Program-made: the position numbers and the translations under genes
Part shown: positions 1 to 6,325 of the stretch, piece by piece
Layout of the letters: each line of letters opens with the position of its first letter
Position numbering within the stretch: position 1 is the stretch's first letter
The notes under the pieces: model-generated
Databases searched by the model: none
What the model saw: only the letters and a program-made list of their open reading frames with translations
What the model was told of the DNA's origin: nothing
NCBI GenBank assembly: GCA_027457225.1
Contig: DAIDTL010000070.1
Span: 1 to 6,396, forward strand
Origin: Ferrovaceae bacterium
Lineage (GTDB): Bacteria; Pseudomonadota; Gammaproteobacteria; Burkholderiales; Ferrovaceae
Length of the DNA: 6,396 nt
Direction: 5' to 3'

Positions 1-510
1 CGTAAAATCAGTTACGGTCAATGGGTAACAATACTTTTTGTTGCCCATCATGAATTCACCTTTGTAATCTGTACACCACAGCTCGTTGGGTGCGTTGGCA
101 TGCCCCAGCTCCGTTCCTTGGGCCTTATAGCGTCGCTTGCGCTTCTTGTTTACCAGTCCATGGCGGTCCAGCACGGCGTGAACCGTGCTCTTTGCCGGTG
201 CTTTAACCGTGGGGAAGCGGGTGATCAGACGTTCGCGGATTTTGGGGGCGCCCCAATGGGGCTTTTCTTCCTTGATCTGCAGGATCAACTTCTCTACCTG
301 AAACGGCAACTGATTGGCTTGCCGGTAAGGACGACGGCTTCTGTCCGTCAAGGCTTCAAGCCCGCTTTCCTTATAGCGCGCAATCACCTTATGGCCGGTC
401 ACCCGAGAAATGCCAAATTCCCGGCACAAGGCGGCAATCGTTTCACCATCCAAAAACCGGGACACAAATTTAAGCTTTTCATCCATAGCGTTACATTCCT
501 TCCACGGCAT
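1..510 (-). CDS. IS481-family transposase, N-terminal 170 residues (partial at left edge)
   Basis: This is a DDE transposase that would cut and join the ends of its insertion sequence. The frame is open from an ATG at 508-510 to the window edge and reads MPWKECNAMDEKLKF. A helix-turn-helix lies at about residues 22-46 (IAALCREFGISRV). A second DNA-binding region of winged-helix type follows to about residue 125 (KPHWGAPKIRERL, then a KKRKRR basic patch). The integrase core begins at WCTDYKGEF, where D148 should be the first catalytic aspartate. The second aspartate and the glutamate lie outside the window; family members usually run to several hundred residues. The start is supported by AGGAGG eight bases upstream. 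An internal ATG at codon 9 (MDEKLKF) is a possible alternative start. No stop or frameshift is seen in the visible part. Confidence 0.9.
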   Translation of the reverse strand, partial: MPWKECNAMDEKLKFVSRFLDGETIAALCREFGISRVTGHKVIARYKESGLEALTDRSRRPYRQANQLPFQVEKLILQIKEEKPHWGAPKIRERLITRFPTVKAPAKSTVHAVLDRHGLVNKKRKRRYKAQGTELGHANAPNELWCTDYKGEFMMGNKKYCYPLTVTDFT

Positions 511-518
511 AGTGAGTC

Positions 519-524
519 CCTCCT
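519..524 (-). promoter_or_regulatory. Ribosome binding site of the IS481 transposase
   Basis: The minus strand reads AGGAGG, a full Shine-Dalgarno core, eight bases before the ATG at 510. It supports that start over the ATG eight codons further in. Confidence 0.8.
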
Positions 525-530
525 ATGCCA

Positions 531-578
531 AAAAATGTAAACTATGTGTCCGGTATAAAACGTAAACTATGCGTCAGG
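531..578. repeat. Two direct repeats with a 25-base period at the insertion sequence end
   Basis: Positions 531-553 and 556-578 match at about 19 of 23 bases and share the core GTAAACTATG followed by a pyrimidine and GTC. They lie between the transposase start and the presumed element end. Repeated subterminal motifs like this are often transposase binding sites, but that role is inferred here. The five bases 581-585 (GGACA) are the inverse complement of TGTCC at 547-551, which may mark the terminal motif. Confidence 0.65.
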
Positions 579-585
579 ACGGACA

Positions 586-700
586 ATATCGTTTGGCGAC
601 ATGACGCGCAGGTCATCCCGCTGGGTCTTCTACCGTATCTTCCTCTCTTCGGCTGCTCACGCCCGATCATTAAATGAACTTCTCGAGCTTGTTGGTTTAG
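586..700. other. Gene-free stretch between the insertion sequence and yheS
   Basis: These 115 bases hold no recognisable gene. A small inverted repeat (ATGAC and GTCAT around a six-base loop) lies at 601-616. The segment must carry either the promoter of the downstream gene run or the junction left by the insertion. CATTAA near 669 is a weak -10-like sequence without a good -35 partner. No strong Shine-Dalgarno precedes the ATG at 701. Confidence 0.5.
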
Positions 701-2584
701 ATGATTACCCTTAAAAATGTCGTGTTGCGTCGTGGTGCCAAAGTTTTACTCGACAACGCCTCTGTAACGATCAAACCCGGTGAAAAGGTGGGCTTGGTAG
801 GACGCAACGGTGCGGGTAAATCCACACTATTTGCGCTGCTCAACGGCACCCTGCATGAAGATGGGGGCGATTGCTCCATTCCCGCGCAATGGCATATGGC
901 GCAAGTAGCCCAGGAAATGCCGGAGACCGGGCAGAGTGCAACCCGATTTGTAGTAGAGGGTGATGTCGTGCTGTGCGCTGCGCAAACCGAGGTCGAAGCG
1001 GCCGAACACAGCGGTGATGGTAACCGCATGGCCCATGCATATATGAAACTGTACGATGCCGGGGCGCACGACGTCGAGGCACGAGCACAAGCCTTGATCC
1101 TCGGTTTGGGTTTCAAGGTCAGCGAGCTCAACAATCCCGTCAACAGCTTTTCTGGTGGCTGGCGTATGCGCCTCCAATTGGCGCGAGCCTTGATCTGCCC
1201 CTCTGATCTGCTATTGCTGGACGAACCCACAAATCACCTGGATCTCGATGCCCTGGTTTGGCTGGAGGCCTGGCTCAAACGCTACACTGGTACGATGCTG
1301 GTGATCAGCCATGACCGCGAATTTCTTGACGCTGTGACTCAAGTCACCGTGCACATTGCAAACGCCAAACTGACGCGTTACGGTGGCAATTACAGTACCT
1401 TTGAGGATCTGCGTGCCGAGCAGATGGCGTTGCAGCAGAGCGCATTTGCCAAGCAGCAGGAAAAAATTGCCCACCTGCAAAAATTTATTGCCCGCTTCAA
1501 GGCCAAGGCCAGCAAGGCCAAACAGGCCCAGAGTCGGGTCAAGGCGCTGGATCGCATGGAAAAGATTGCTCCGCTGCTCGCCGAAGCTGACTTCACTTTC
1601 GAATTCAGGGAACCGGCCAATCTGCCCAACCCCATGCTGTCGATGCACAACGTCTCCTTTGGCTACCCTCCACCGGTCGAAGCATCCGCGGGTACGCTGC
1701 CTACCGTGATTGTGCAGAATGTCAGCAGGTCCGTGCTGGCAGGGCAGCGCATCGGTATCCTGGGAGCCAACGGCCAGGGGAAATCCACGGTGGTCAAAAC
1801 CGTGGCACGCGTATTGGCGCCCATCAGCGGCGAGATGACCGAAGGCAAAGGCCTGAACATCGGATACTTTGCGCAACAGGAAATGGACGTGTTAATCCCG
1901 GCGGATACCCCACTGGAGCACATGATCCGCCTCGTTAAAGCGGTGACAGTTGCAGGAAGAATCAGCGGGCAGAGCACTCGCGAGCAAGACTTGCGCAGCT
2001 TTCTTGGCATGTTCAATTTTGGTGGCGATGTGATCAAGCAGGCGGTCGGAACCCTGAGCGGTGGCGAAAAGGCACGCCTGGTGTTGTGCATGATCGTGTG
2101 GCAACGTCCCAACCTGTTGTTGCTTGATGAGCCTACCAACCATTTGGACCTGGCTACCCGCGAAGCCTTGTCCATGGCGCTGAACGAGTTTGAAGGCACG
2201 GTGATGCTGGTTAGTCACGACCGCGCTTTGTTGCGCGCAGTCTGTGACGAATTCTGGATGGTCTCACACGGTGGTGTGGCGCCGTTTGATGGCGATCTTG
2301 ATGACTACCAGCGCTACCTGCTGGACGAGGCAAAACGCCAGCGTCAACCGAATGCCGTCAAACTGCTGCGCAAGGAATTGGAAACAATAGATCGCGAAAT
2401 ACAGGCGTTGAGCAACGAACAGGGCCAGTTGCAAACCGTCCTGGCAAACACCATCGCTGCCAGGGAAATTGCCCGGACTGGCAAACGCCTGAAAAAAATT
2501 AAAAACGATCTTAGCCTGCTTGAAGAGCGTTGGTTTATGCTGAGCGAGAAGATCGAAGCGGCAGCGCGAAGCGTGAACCCATGA
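701..2584 (+). CDS. yheS: ABC-F family ATPase, YheS-like ribosome-associated factor
   Basis: This is a soluble tandem-ATPase protein of the ABC-F class. Members bind the ribosomal E site and influence elongation or rescue of stalled ribosomes; they have no membrane domain and are not transporters. The first nucleotide-binding domain has a Walker A GRNGAGKST (34-42), signature FSGGW (about 150-154), Walker B with DEPTNHLD (D174, E175) and H-loop H204. A lysine/alanine-rich linker at about 235-300 (KAKASKAKQAQSRVK) corresponds to the P-site tRNA interaction motif. The second domain has GANGQGKST (355-363), LSGGEKARL (452-460), D476/E477 and H506. A charged helical tail, probably a coiled coil, covers about 550-620. 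The 627 residues and the layout match E. coli YheS (about 637) closely, better than Uup, EttA or YbiT. The start MITLKNV fits the family N-terminus, although the ribosome binding site is weak. It is the first gene of a tightly packed plus-strand run. Confidence 0.93.
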   Translation: MITLKNVVLRRGAKVLLDNASVTIKPGEKVGLVGRNGAGKSTLFALLNGTLHEDGGDCSIPAQWHMAQVAQEMPETGQSATRFVVEGDVVLCAAQTEVEAAEHSGDGNRMAHAYMKLYDAGAHDVEARAQALILGLGFKVSELNNPVNSFSGGWRMRLQLARALICPSDLLLLDEPTNHLDLDALVWLEAWLKRYTGTMLVISHDREFLDAVTQVTVHIANAKLTRYGGNYSTFEDLRAEQMALQQSAFAKQQEKIAHLQKFIARFKAKASKAKQAQSRVKALDRMEKIAPLLAEADFTFEFREPANLPNPMLSMHNVSFGYPPPVEASAGTLPTVIVQNVSRSVLAGQRIGILGANGQGKSTVVKTVARVLAPISGEMTEGKGLNIGYFAQQEMDVLIPADTPLEHMIRLVKAVTVAGRISGQSTREQDLRSFLGMFNFGGDVIKQAVGTLSGGEKARLVLCMIVWQRPNLLLLDEPTNHLDLATREALSMALNEFEGTVMLVSHDRALLRAVCDEFWMVSHGGVAPFDGDLDDYQRYLLDEAKRQRQPNAVKLLRKELETIDREIQALSNEQGQLQTVLANTIAAREIARTGKRLKKIKNDLSLLEERWFMLSEKIEAAARSVNP

Positions 2585-2600
2585 ACGATTTTAAAAACTG

Positions 2601-2603
2601 AGG
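2601..2603 (+). promoter_or_regulatory. Ribosome binding site selecting the M50 protease start
   Basis: AGG at 2601-2603, within TGAGGT, lies six bases before the ATG at 2610. The in-frame TTG at 2604 is adjacent to this motif and too close to be initiated by it, so ATG 2610 is the better start. Confidence 0.65.
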
Positions 2604-2609
2604 TTGGAT

Positions 2610-3329
2610 ATGGCCCGGCAGCGCATTCCGTTAGGTAGAATTCTAGGCATTCCGGTGGGGCTGGACCCTTCCTGGTTTTTGATCTTTGCATTGCTTACCT
2701 GGATGCTGGCGCGCAGCTATTATCCAGACGAATTCCAGAATTGGTCCGCTGCATTGTACTGGTTCATGGGTGCCCTGACGGCACTCCTGTTTTTTGCCAG
2801 TGTGCTGTTGCACGAATTGGGACACTCTGTGATGGCGCTGTATTATCACATTCGGGTACGCAGTATCACGCTCCATATCTTTGGCGGCATTGCCGAAATC
2901 GGCGGGGAGTCTCCCAGCGCCATGGCAGAGTTTCTCATTGCGATTGCAGGACCACTGGTAAGTTTTGCCCTGGCCGTTATTTTCTATGTGCTGCAACCGG
3001 TATTTTTTACGGTGCAACCGCTATTCGGCCTGTTCAAGTATCTGGCCTACATCAATTTGACCCTGGCGTTGTTTAACCTGGTCCCCGGGTACCCGCTCGA
3101 TGGCGGACGTGTGCTTCGTGCCGTGGTCTGGGCCGTCAGTGGCGATATGAAACGCGCTACCATCATTGCTGCAAACATCGGCAGAGGATTTGCCTTCCTG
3201 TTCATTTCTATCGGTGTCTGGCAAATTCTTTCGGGAAATCTCGGCGGTGGACTATGGATCGCCTTTATCGGCTGGTTTCTTGATAATGCGGCAAAAGCCC
3301 AGCTGCAGCACATTGCAATGGAACGTTGA
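2610..3329 (+). CDS. M50 family site-2-type membrane metalloprotease, without CBS domains
   Basis: This is a multi-pass membrane zinc protease of the kind that cleaves substrates within or beside the membrane. The protein has 239 residues. The zinc motif HELGH is at 68-72 (ligands H68 and H72, catalytic E69), and the second motif, NLVPGYPLDGG at 156-166, supplies the third ligand D164. About six hydrophobic segments can be seen, near 20-34, 48-67, 108-133, 143-160, 191-208 and 213-225. The GRILGIPVGLDPSW opening is typical of the bacterial and archaeal branch with SpoIVFB-like topology. Many relatives are about 370 residues and carry a CBS-domain pair after the last membrane segment; this one stops just there (QLQHIAMER), and no CBS-like sequence follows in any plus frame. 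It starts 25 bases after yheS, so co-transcription is likely. The substrate is unknown. Family call firm; cellular role not known. Confidence 0.9.
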   Translation: MARQRIPLGRILGIPVGLDPSWFLIFALLTWMLARSYYPDEFQNWSAALYWFMGALTALLFFASVLLHELGHSVMALYYHIRVRSITLHIFGGIAEIGGESPSAMAEFLIAIAGPLVSFALAVIFYVLQPVFFTVQPLFGLFKYLAYINLTLALFNLVPGYPLDGGRVLRAVVWAVSGDMKRATIIAANIGRGFAFLFISIGVWQILSGNLGGGLWIAFIGWFLDNAAKAQLQHIAMER

Positions 3330-3340
3330 GTCTGCAGTCT

Positions 3341-4108
3341 ATGCCACCCTACAAAATCCTGATGAGCAATCTGGGTTACGCTCGTGGCATCAGCGGACAA
3401 TTTTCGCATCATGTTCGCTATATGCACCGTCACTTCTACTGTGCCCCGGCCGTGCAAAAACACTCATTGGGACAGTTGAGCGCACTCATCGCTCGAGAGG
3501 ATCCAGACATTTGCTGTTTTGTGGAAATTGACAAAGGATCGGTTACTTCAGCCGGATATAATCAGCTGCTATCGCTGGTGAATGCGAAGTACCGCTATTT
3601 TGATATCGAAAACAAATATGGGCCGACAAGTCGTCTGCGTTCCTTTTTTGTCACAAAGGGCAAAAGCAACGGGTTTATGGCCAAGCAGGATTTCTCCTAC
3701 GAAAGAATTTATTTTTACCGTGGAACAAAACGCCTGATCTACAAAATTTAACTCGAGGCAAATTTGAGTTTATTTTTTTCACATCTGGCGCTCACTAAAT
3801 CCGTGCGGCGTGCACAGTTGCTCGAGGTTCGAGAACTGATGCACCATGTTCCCGGAGAAGCCATATTTCTTGGGGACTTCAATATATTGTCCGGATTGGC
3901 CGAATTGTCTCCGCTGCTGAACCAATCCGATATTGTCTTGCTTAACAGGGAAGATGTCCCCACCTTTACTTTCCATAAGCGCGAGTTGGTCCTTGATCTT
4001 TGTTTTTGCACGCGTAAGGTTGCTGCCTTGTCCCGATTGACGGTTGTGCCCCAGGCTTATTCCGATCACGCAGCATTGGTGCTCGAAATCGATTCTCCGG
4101 GTCATTGA
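3341..4108 (+). pseudogene. Endonuclease/exonuclease/phosphatase (EEP) family gene interrupted by an in-frame TAA
   Basis: Two consecutive open stretches in the same frame, 3341-3751 and 3752-4108, together give a 255-codon EEP-fold protein split only by TAA at 3749-3751 (codon 137). The first half carries the N-terminal SNL strand (S9-N10, in the place of the usual YN motif) and the metal-binding glutamate E62 in CFVEID. The second half carries GDFN (178-181) and SDH (241-243), the remaining catalytic landmarks. Nothing appears missing between the halves, and hydrophobic strands continue straight across the stop (RLIYKI, stop, LEANLSLFFSHL). The family cleaves phosphodiesters in nucleic acids, lipids or inositol phosphates; the substrate here is unknown. 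E. coli YbhP, encoded beside cardiolipin synthase ClsB, is a likely functional relative. ATG 3341 is chosen, with TTG 3326 overlapping the protease stop as an alternative. A sequencing error, a recent nonsense mutation or a split gene would all fit. Confidence 0.82.
3755..3766 (+). promoter_or_regulatory. Possible reinitiation site after the internal stop: GAGG and TTG start
   Basis: GAGG at 3755-3758 sits four to seven bases after the TAA and five bases before an in-frame TTG at 3764. A ribosome ending at TAA could restart here and make the 114-residue C-terminal half with GDFN and SDH. The motif may be chance, since the same bases encode residues of the uninterrupted protein. Confidence 0.35.
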
Positions 4109-4110
4109 TC

Positions 4111-4698
4111 ATGTCGGAAATGATCAGTACCTTCGTTGCAACCTATGGCTACCTGGCCGTATTTGTCGGTACCCTGTTTGAAGGGGAGACGATCCTGCTT
4201 GCAGCGGGATACGCCGCACAAAGAGGACTGCTCGACTGGCCCATAGTCTTCGCGGTCGGCGTTCTGGGAGGGACGTTGGGGGATCAGATCGCATTTTTGC
4301 TGGGCCGCTGGAAAGGCGCATATATGATCAGCCATTTTCCGGCGCTGGTGCAACGGGCACCCCGGGTGCACCGTTTGCTTGAACGTCATCACGTTGCGCT
4401 GATTCTCGTCATCCGGTTTCTTTATGGCCTGCGCATCGTGGGACCAGTCATCATGGGCACAAGCCGTGTGCCATTTGTGCGATTCGCCCTGCTGAACATT
4501 GTGGGCGCCATTCTCTGGGCACTTGTCGTGTCCGGGGCAGGTTATTATTTCGGCATGGCTTTGGAAGCGCTGATTACGGACATCAATCACTTTGAGCTGT
4601 TGATTCTGGCGGGGATCCTGCTAGCCGGTTTCATCTCGGCATTGTGGTTGCATCGGCATGCTGCACGCTATAAAAACGATCCGAACAAACCCGAGTGA
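4111..4698 (+). CDS. DedA/VTT family membrane protein, YohD-like
   Basis: This is an inner-membrane protein of the DedA (SNARE-associated, VTT) family, several members of which are reported to move undecaprenyl phosphate or phospholipids across the membrane. The 195 residues show the family pattern in order: FEGET at 23-27 in a re-entrant hydrophobic region, GGTLGDQ at 53-59 with the conserved G-D pair, and RFLYGLRIVGPVIMG at 102-116 containing the conserved arginines and proline. Hydrophobic segments follow at about 122-148 and 161-180, and the C-terminus is basic. FEGET, GDQ and the YG-R-GP block resemble E. coli YohD (about 192 residues) more than YqjA or DedA itself, judged from memory. 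ATG 4111 starts two bases after the EEP stop, with no good Shine-Dalgarno, which suggests translational coupling. TTG 4105, overlapping that stop, is an alternative. Lipid substrate unknown. Confidence 0.88.
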   Translation: MSEMISTFVATYGYLAVFVGTLFEGETILLAAGYAAQRGLLDWPIVFAVGVLGGTLGDQIAFLLGRWKGAYMISHFPALVQRAPRVHRLLERHHVALILVIRFLYGLRIVGPVIMGTSRVPFVRFALLNIVGAILWALVVSGAGYYFGMALEALITDINHFELLILAGILLAGFISALWLHRHAARYKNDPNKPE

Positions 4699-4700
4699 GG
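4697..4700 (+). promoter_or_regulatory. Ribosome binding site selecting the cardiolipin synthase start
   Basis: GAGG at 4697-4700 lies nine bases before ATG 4710. It overlaps the DedA stop codon (TGA 4696-4698), so the two genes are probably translationally coupled. The in-frame GTG at 4695 overlaps the motif itself and is less likely to be used. Confidence 0.65.
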
Positions 4701-4709
4701 TTTTTTCAA

Positions 4710-6119
4710 ATGCAGTGGGCCTCTTTGTTCAGTCACGATTTTCCCTATTCGATCCTGGCCCTGGAGCACAGCGTTCTGGTGTTTGGTGGCTTGTTGATCT
4801 ATCTGTTGCTGACCCGGATTGGCCAGCAACGACGACCTCCCGCTTCGGCCGTCGCCTGGATAATGGTCATTGGACTGTTTCCCTATGTGGGTATTCCGAT
4901 ATTTTTGCTGTTTGGAACGCGGAAATTTCCACGTCCTGTGCGCAAGACCCCTCCGTTATCCCCCACTGGGGTTGTCCTGGATGGGCCCGTCTGGGCTACA
5001 GGCTTGCTTGCAGCGATGGACCTGCAGCCTGCCAGCAGTAACCAGGCAATTGTTTTTCACGAGAATGGTGCAGTCTCAAAGGCAGCGCTCCTTGCATTGA
5101 TCGAAGGTGCCGTGCAACAGATCGAATTATGCAGCTTCATCCTGGCGCCGGATGAAATGGGACAGGAATTGATTGCGGCCCTGGTGAGTGCCGCCAAGCG
5201 AGGCGTCAAAGTGCGCACCATGCTGGATACCGTCGGCGGGCTGCAAAAATCGCGTCGGCACATTCCTGTTCTGCGTGCTGCAGGGATTTCTGTGCGCTGG
5301 TTCATGCCGCTTCTGCATAACCCATTGAAAGGCCGCAGCAACTTGCGCAACCACCGCAAAATGGTGATTGTCGACAATGCGCAATTGTGGAGCGGTGGAC
5401 GCAATTTTGCTGTGGAATATTTCATTGACAGGCCAGGGCATCCCGCCTGGGTGGATTTGAGTTTTGTGGTCCGGGGGCCGTTGGCTAAACAAGCGCAACG
5501 GTTATTCGAACGGGATTGGGAAATGCCGGCCGGGATAAACCGGCCTATGGTTGGTGATTCGGAAGAAACGCCCGCTGACCATGGCGCACGCGTGCAACTG
5601 GTTCCTAGCGGTCCCGATCTCGCAGATGACACAGTCTACGACCTGCTCCTGACTGCGGCGTATCAGGCGCAACGGCGCATCGTTGCGGTCACCCCGTATT
5701 TCGTACCCGATGATACGCTTCTGTTGGCTTGGTGCATGGCGTGCAGGCGAGGAGTCGAATTTACGTTATTGATTCCGCGCCGCTCGAATCACACTCTGGC
5801 CGATCTGGCCCGGGAGCAGGCGTTGCGGGAGCTTGCCCATGTGGGAGCAAGGATAGTGCTGTACCCGGGAATGATCCACGCCAAGGCTGTGATCATTGAC
5901 GATGCGCTGGCACTGTGTGGTTCCGCCAATTTGGATGCACGCAGCCTGTTTTTAAACTTCGAACTGATGACGGCGTTCTATGGCGCCGCCGAAATTGACT
6001 GGCTGGCTGCATGGGTGCAGCAGCAGGTGGCAAAAGCCCAACCTTACAAACCGCAGGTGCCCAACTGGGGGCGCGACATCGTCGAAGGCCTGGCGCGAAC
6101 GGTGGGTTTTCAGCTTTGA
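4710..6119 (+). CDS. cls: Cardiolipin synthase, phospholipase D superfamily (ClsA-type)
   Basis: This inner-membrane enzyme most likely joins two phosphatidylglycerol molecules into cardiolipin and releases glycerol. The 469-residue length and layout match the ClsA class (E. coli ClsA about 486). Two N-terminal membrane helices lie at about 15-36 and 47-68, followed by two phospholipase D domains. The first HKD motif is H215-R-K217 with D222, and the second is H390-A-K392 with D397, followed by GSANLDARS (404-412) and LNFEL, the usual Cls signature after the second motif. Both catalytic histidines and lysines are intact. The two membrane helices argue against ClsB, which lacks them; ClsC is less likely for the same reason. 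A phosphatidyltransferase with another alcohol acceptor cannot be excluded. It is the last gene of the run and follows the DedA gene by 11 bases. A terminator-like hairpin lies just downstream. Confidence 0.92.
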   Translation: MQWASLFSHDFPYSILALEHSVLVFGGLLIYLLLTRIGQQRRPPASAVAWIMVIGLFPYVGIPIFLLFGTRKFPRPVRKTPPLSPTGVVLDGPVWATGLLAAMDLQPASSNQAIVFHENGAVSKAALLALIEGAVQQIELCSFILAPDEMGQELIAALVSAAKRGVKVRTMLDTVGGLQKSRRHIPVLRAAGISVRWFMPLLHNPLKGRSNLRNHRKMVIVDNAQLWSGGRNFAVEYFIDRPGHPAWVDLSFVVRGPLAKQAQRLFERDWEMPAGINRPMVGDSEETPADHGARVQLVPSGPDLADDTVYDLLLTAAYQAQRRIVAVTPYFVPDDTLLLAWCMACRRGVEFTLLIPRRSNHTLADLAREQALRELAHVGARIVLYPGMIHAKAVIIDDALALCGSANLDARSLFLNFELMTAFYGAAEIDWLAAWVQQQVAKAQPYKPQVPNWGRDIVEGLARTVGFQL

Positions 6120-6144
6120 CCCGCTGCTTGTGAGTAAAATCACT

Positions 6145-6178
6145 GGTACACTTTTCCGCTGTACCGTTATTTGTTTTT
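6145..6178 (+). terminator. Probable rho-independent terminator after cls
   Basis: GGTACA (6145-6150) and TGTACC (6160-6165) form a perfect six-pair stem around a nine-base loop, followed by a T-rich tract ending in TTTTT at 6174-6178. The stem is short and only half GC and the T tract is broken by other bases, so termination may be partial. It begins 25 bases after the cls stop and would end the five-gene run before the IS110 element. Confidence 0.6.
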
Positions 6179-6195
6179 AGGAGATGGGATGGACG

Positions 6196-6219
6196 CCTCC
6201 CTCCCCACGGGGAGAGGGG
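6196..6219. repeat. GC-rich palindrome (strong hairpin) at the edge of the IS110 element
   Basis: CCTCCCTCCC and GGGAGAGGGG pair around a CACG loop. There are five pairs next to the loop, one C/A mismatch, then four more pairs including one T-G. Palindromes of CCTCTCCCC/GGGGAGAGG type are common dispersed intergenic elements in proteobacterial genomes, and IS110 elements are known to insert into such REP-like sequences. It could therefore be the target repeat or the first stem of the element's leader RNA; the sequence does not decide. Confidence 0.5.
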
Positions 6220-6220
6220 G

Positions 6221-6325
6221 GTAAGGTAAGTTAGTAAAGGTGGGGAGCCCCTCACGATCCTGACGGCATCTAGGTGCCAAGGTGGAGATAATGAAATCTT
6301 TCCACGGGCGGATGGAGGGGCTGAA
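6221..6325 (+). ncRNA. Candidate IS110 bridge RNA region (structured leader)
   Basis: About 105 non-coding bases before the recombinase contain three consecutive hairpins. The first, at 6240-6255, has GTGGGG pairing with CCTCAC and the loop AGCC. The second, at 6265-6278, has GGCAT pairing with GTGCC and the loop CTAG. The third, at 6282-6305, has GTGGAGAT pairing with ATC...TCCAC, with a two-base bulge. In the IS110 group the non-coding left end encodes a bridge RNA whose loops pair with donor and target DNA. The position and the run of stem-loops fit this. RNA ends, guide loops and expression are not established. If this element is of the IS1111 group, the bridge RNA would instead lie after the gene, outside the window. 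Confidence 0.4.
6314..6320 (+). promoter_or_regulatory. Ribosome binding site of the IS110 recombinase
   Basis: GGAGGGG at 6314-6320 lies five bases before ATG 6326 and fixes that start. A second ATG at 6330 is in another frame and does not give the family N-terminus. Confidence 0.75.

Larger units (their letters stand above)
1..585 (-). mobile_element. IS481-family insertion sequence, transposase-proximal end (partial)
   Basis: This is the 5' part of an insertion sequence that continues beyond the left edge. It contains the N-terminal part of a transposase read on the minus strand and, upstream of it, an AT-rich end with two copies of a roughly 23-base repeat. The outer boundary is placed at 585 because the minus strand there begins TGTCC, and IS481-family ends usually start with TGT. 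The opposite end is outside the window, so terminal inverted repeats and target duplication cannot be tested. The family call rests on the protein; the exact boundary is inferred and could be off by some bases. Confidence 0.75.

Noticed and set aside
100..540. Plus-strand open frame of 146 codons at the left end
   Set aside because: It is the antisense shadow of the IS481 transposase, whose minus-strand frame has clear family motifs and a ribosome binding site.
601..616. Small inverted repeat as a terminator or operator
   Set aside because: The stem is only five pairs with no T tract, and nothing links it to a regulator.
1211..1876. Long minus-strand open frame of 221 codons inside yheS
   Set aside because: It lies opposite conserved ABC-F coding sequence and shows no recognisable domain; other antisense frames over yheS and cls were rejected for the same reason.
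3166..3531. Plus-strand open frame bridging the protease and EEP genes
   Set aside because: It is out of frame with both and resembles no domain; it also does not encode a CBS remnant.
3740..3770. Frameshift as the cause of the EEP interruption
   Set aside because: Both halves are in the same reading frame, so a simple base substitution to TAA explains the break.
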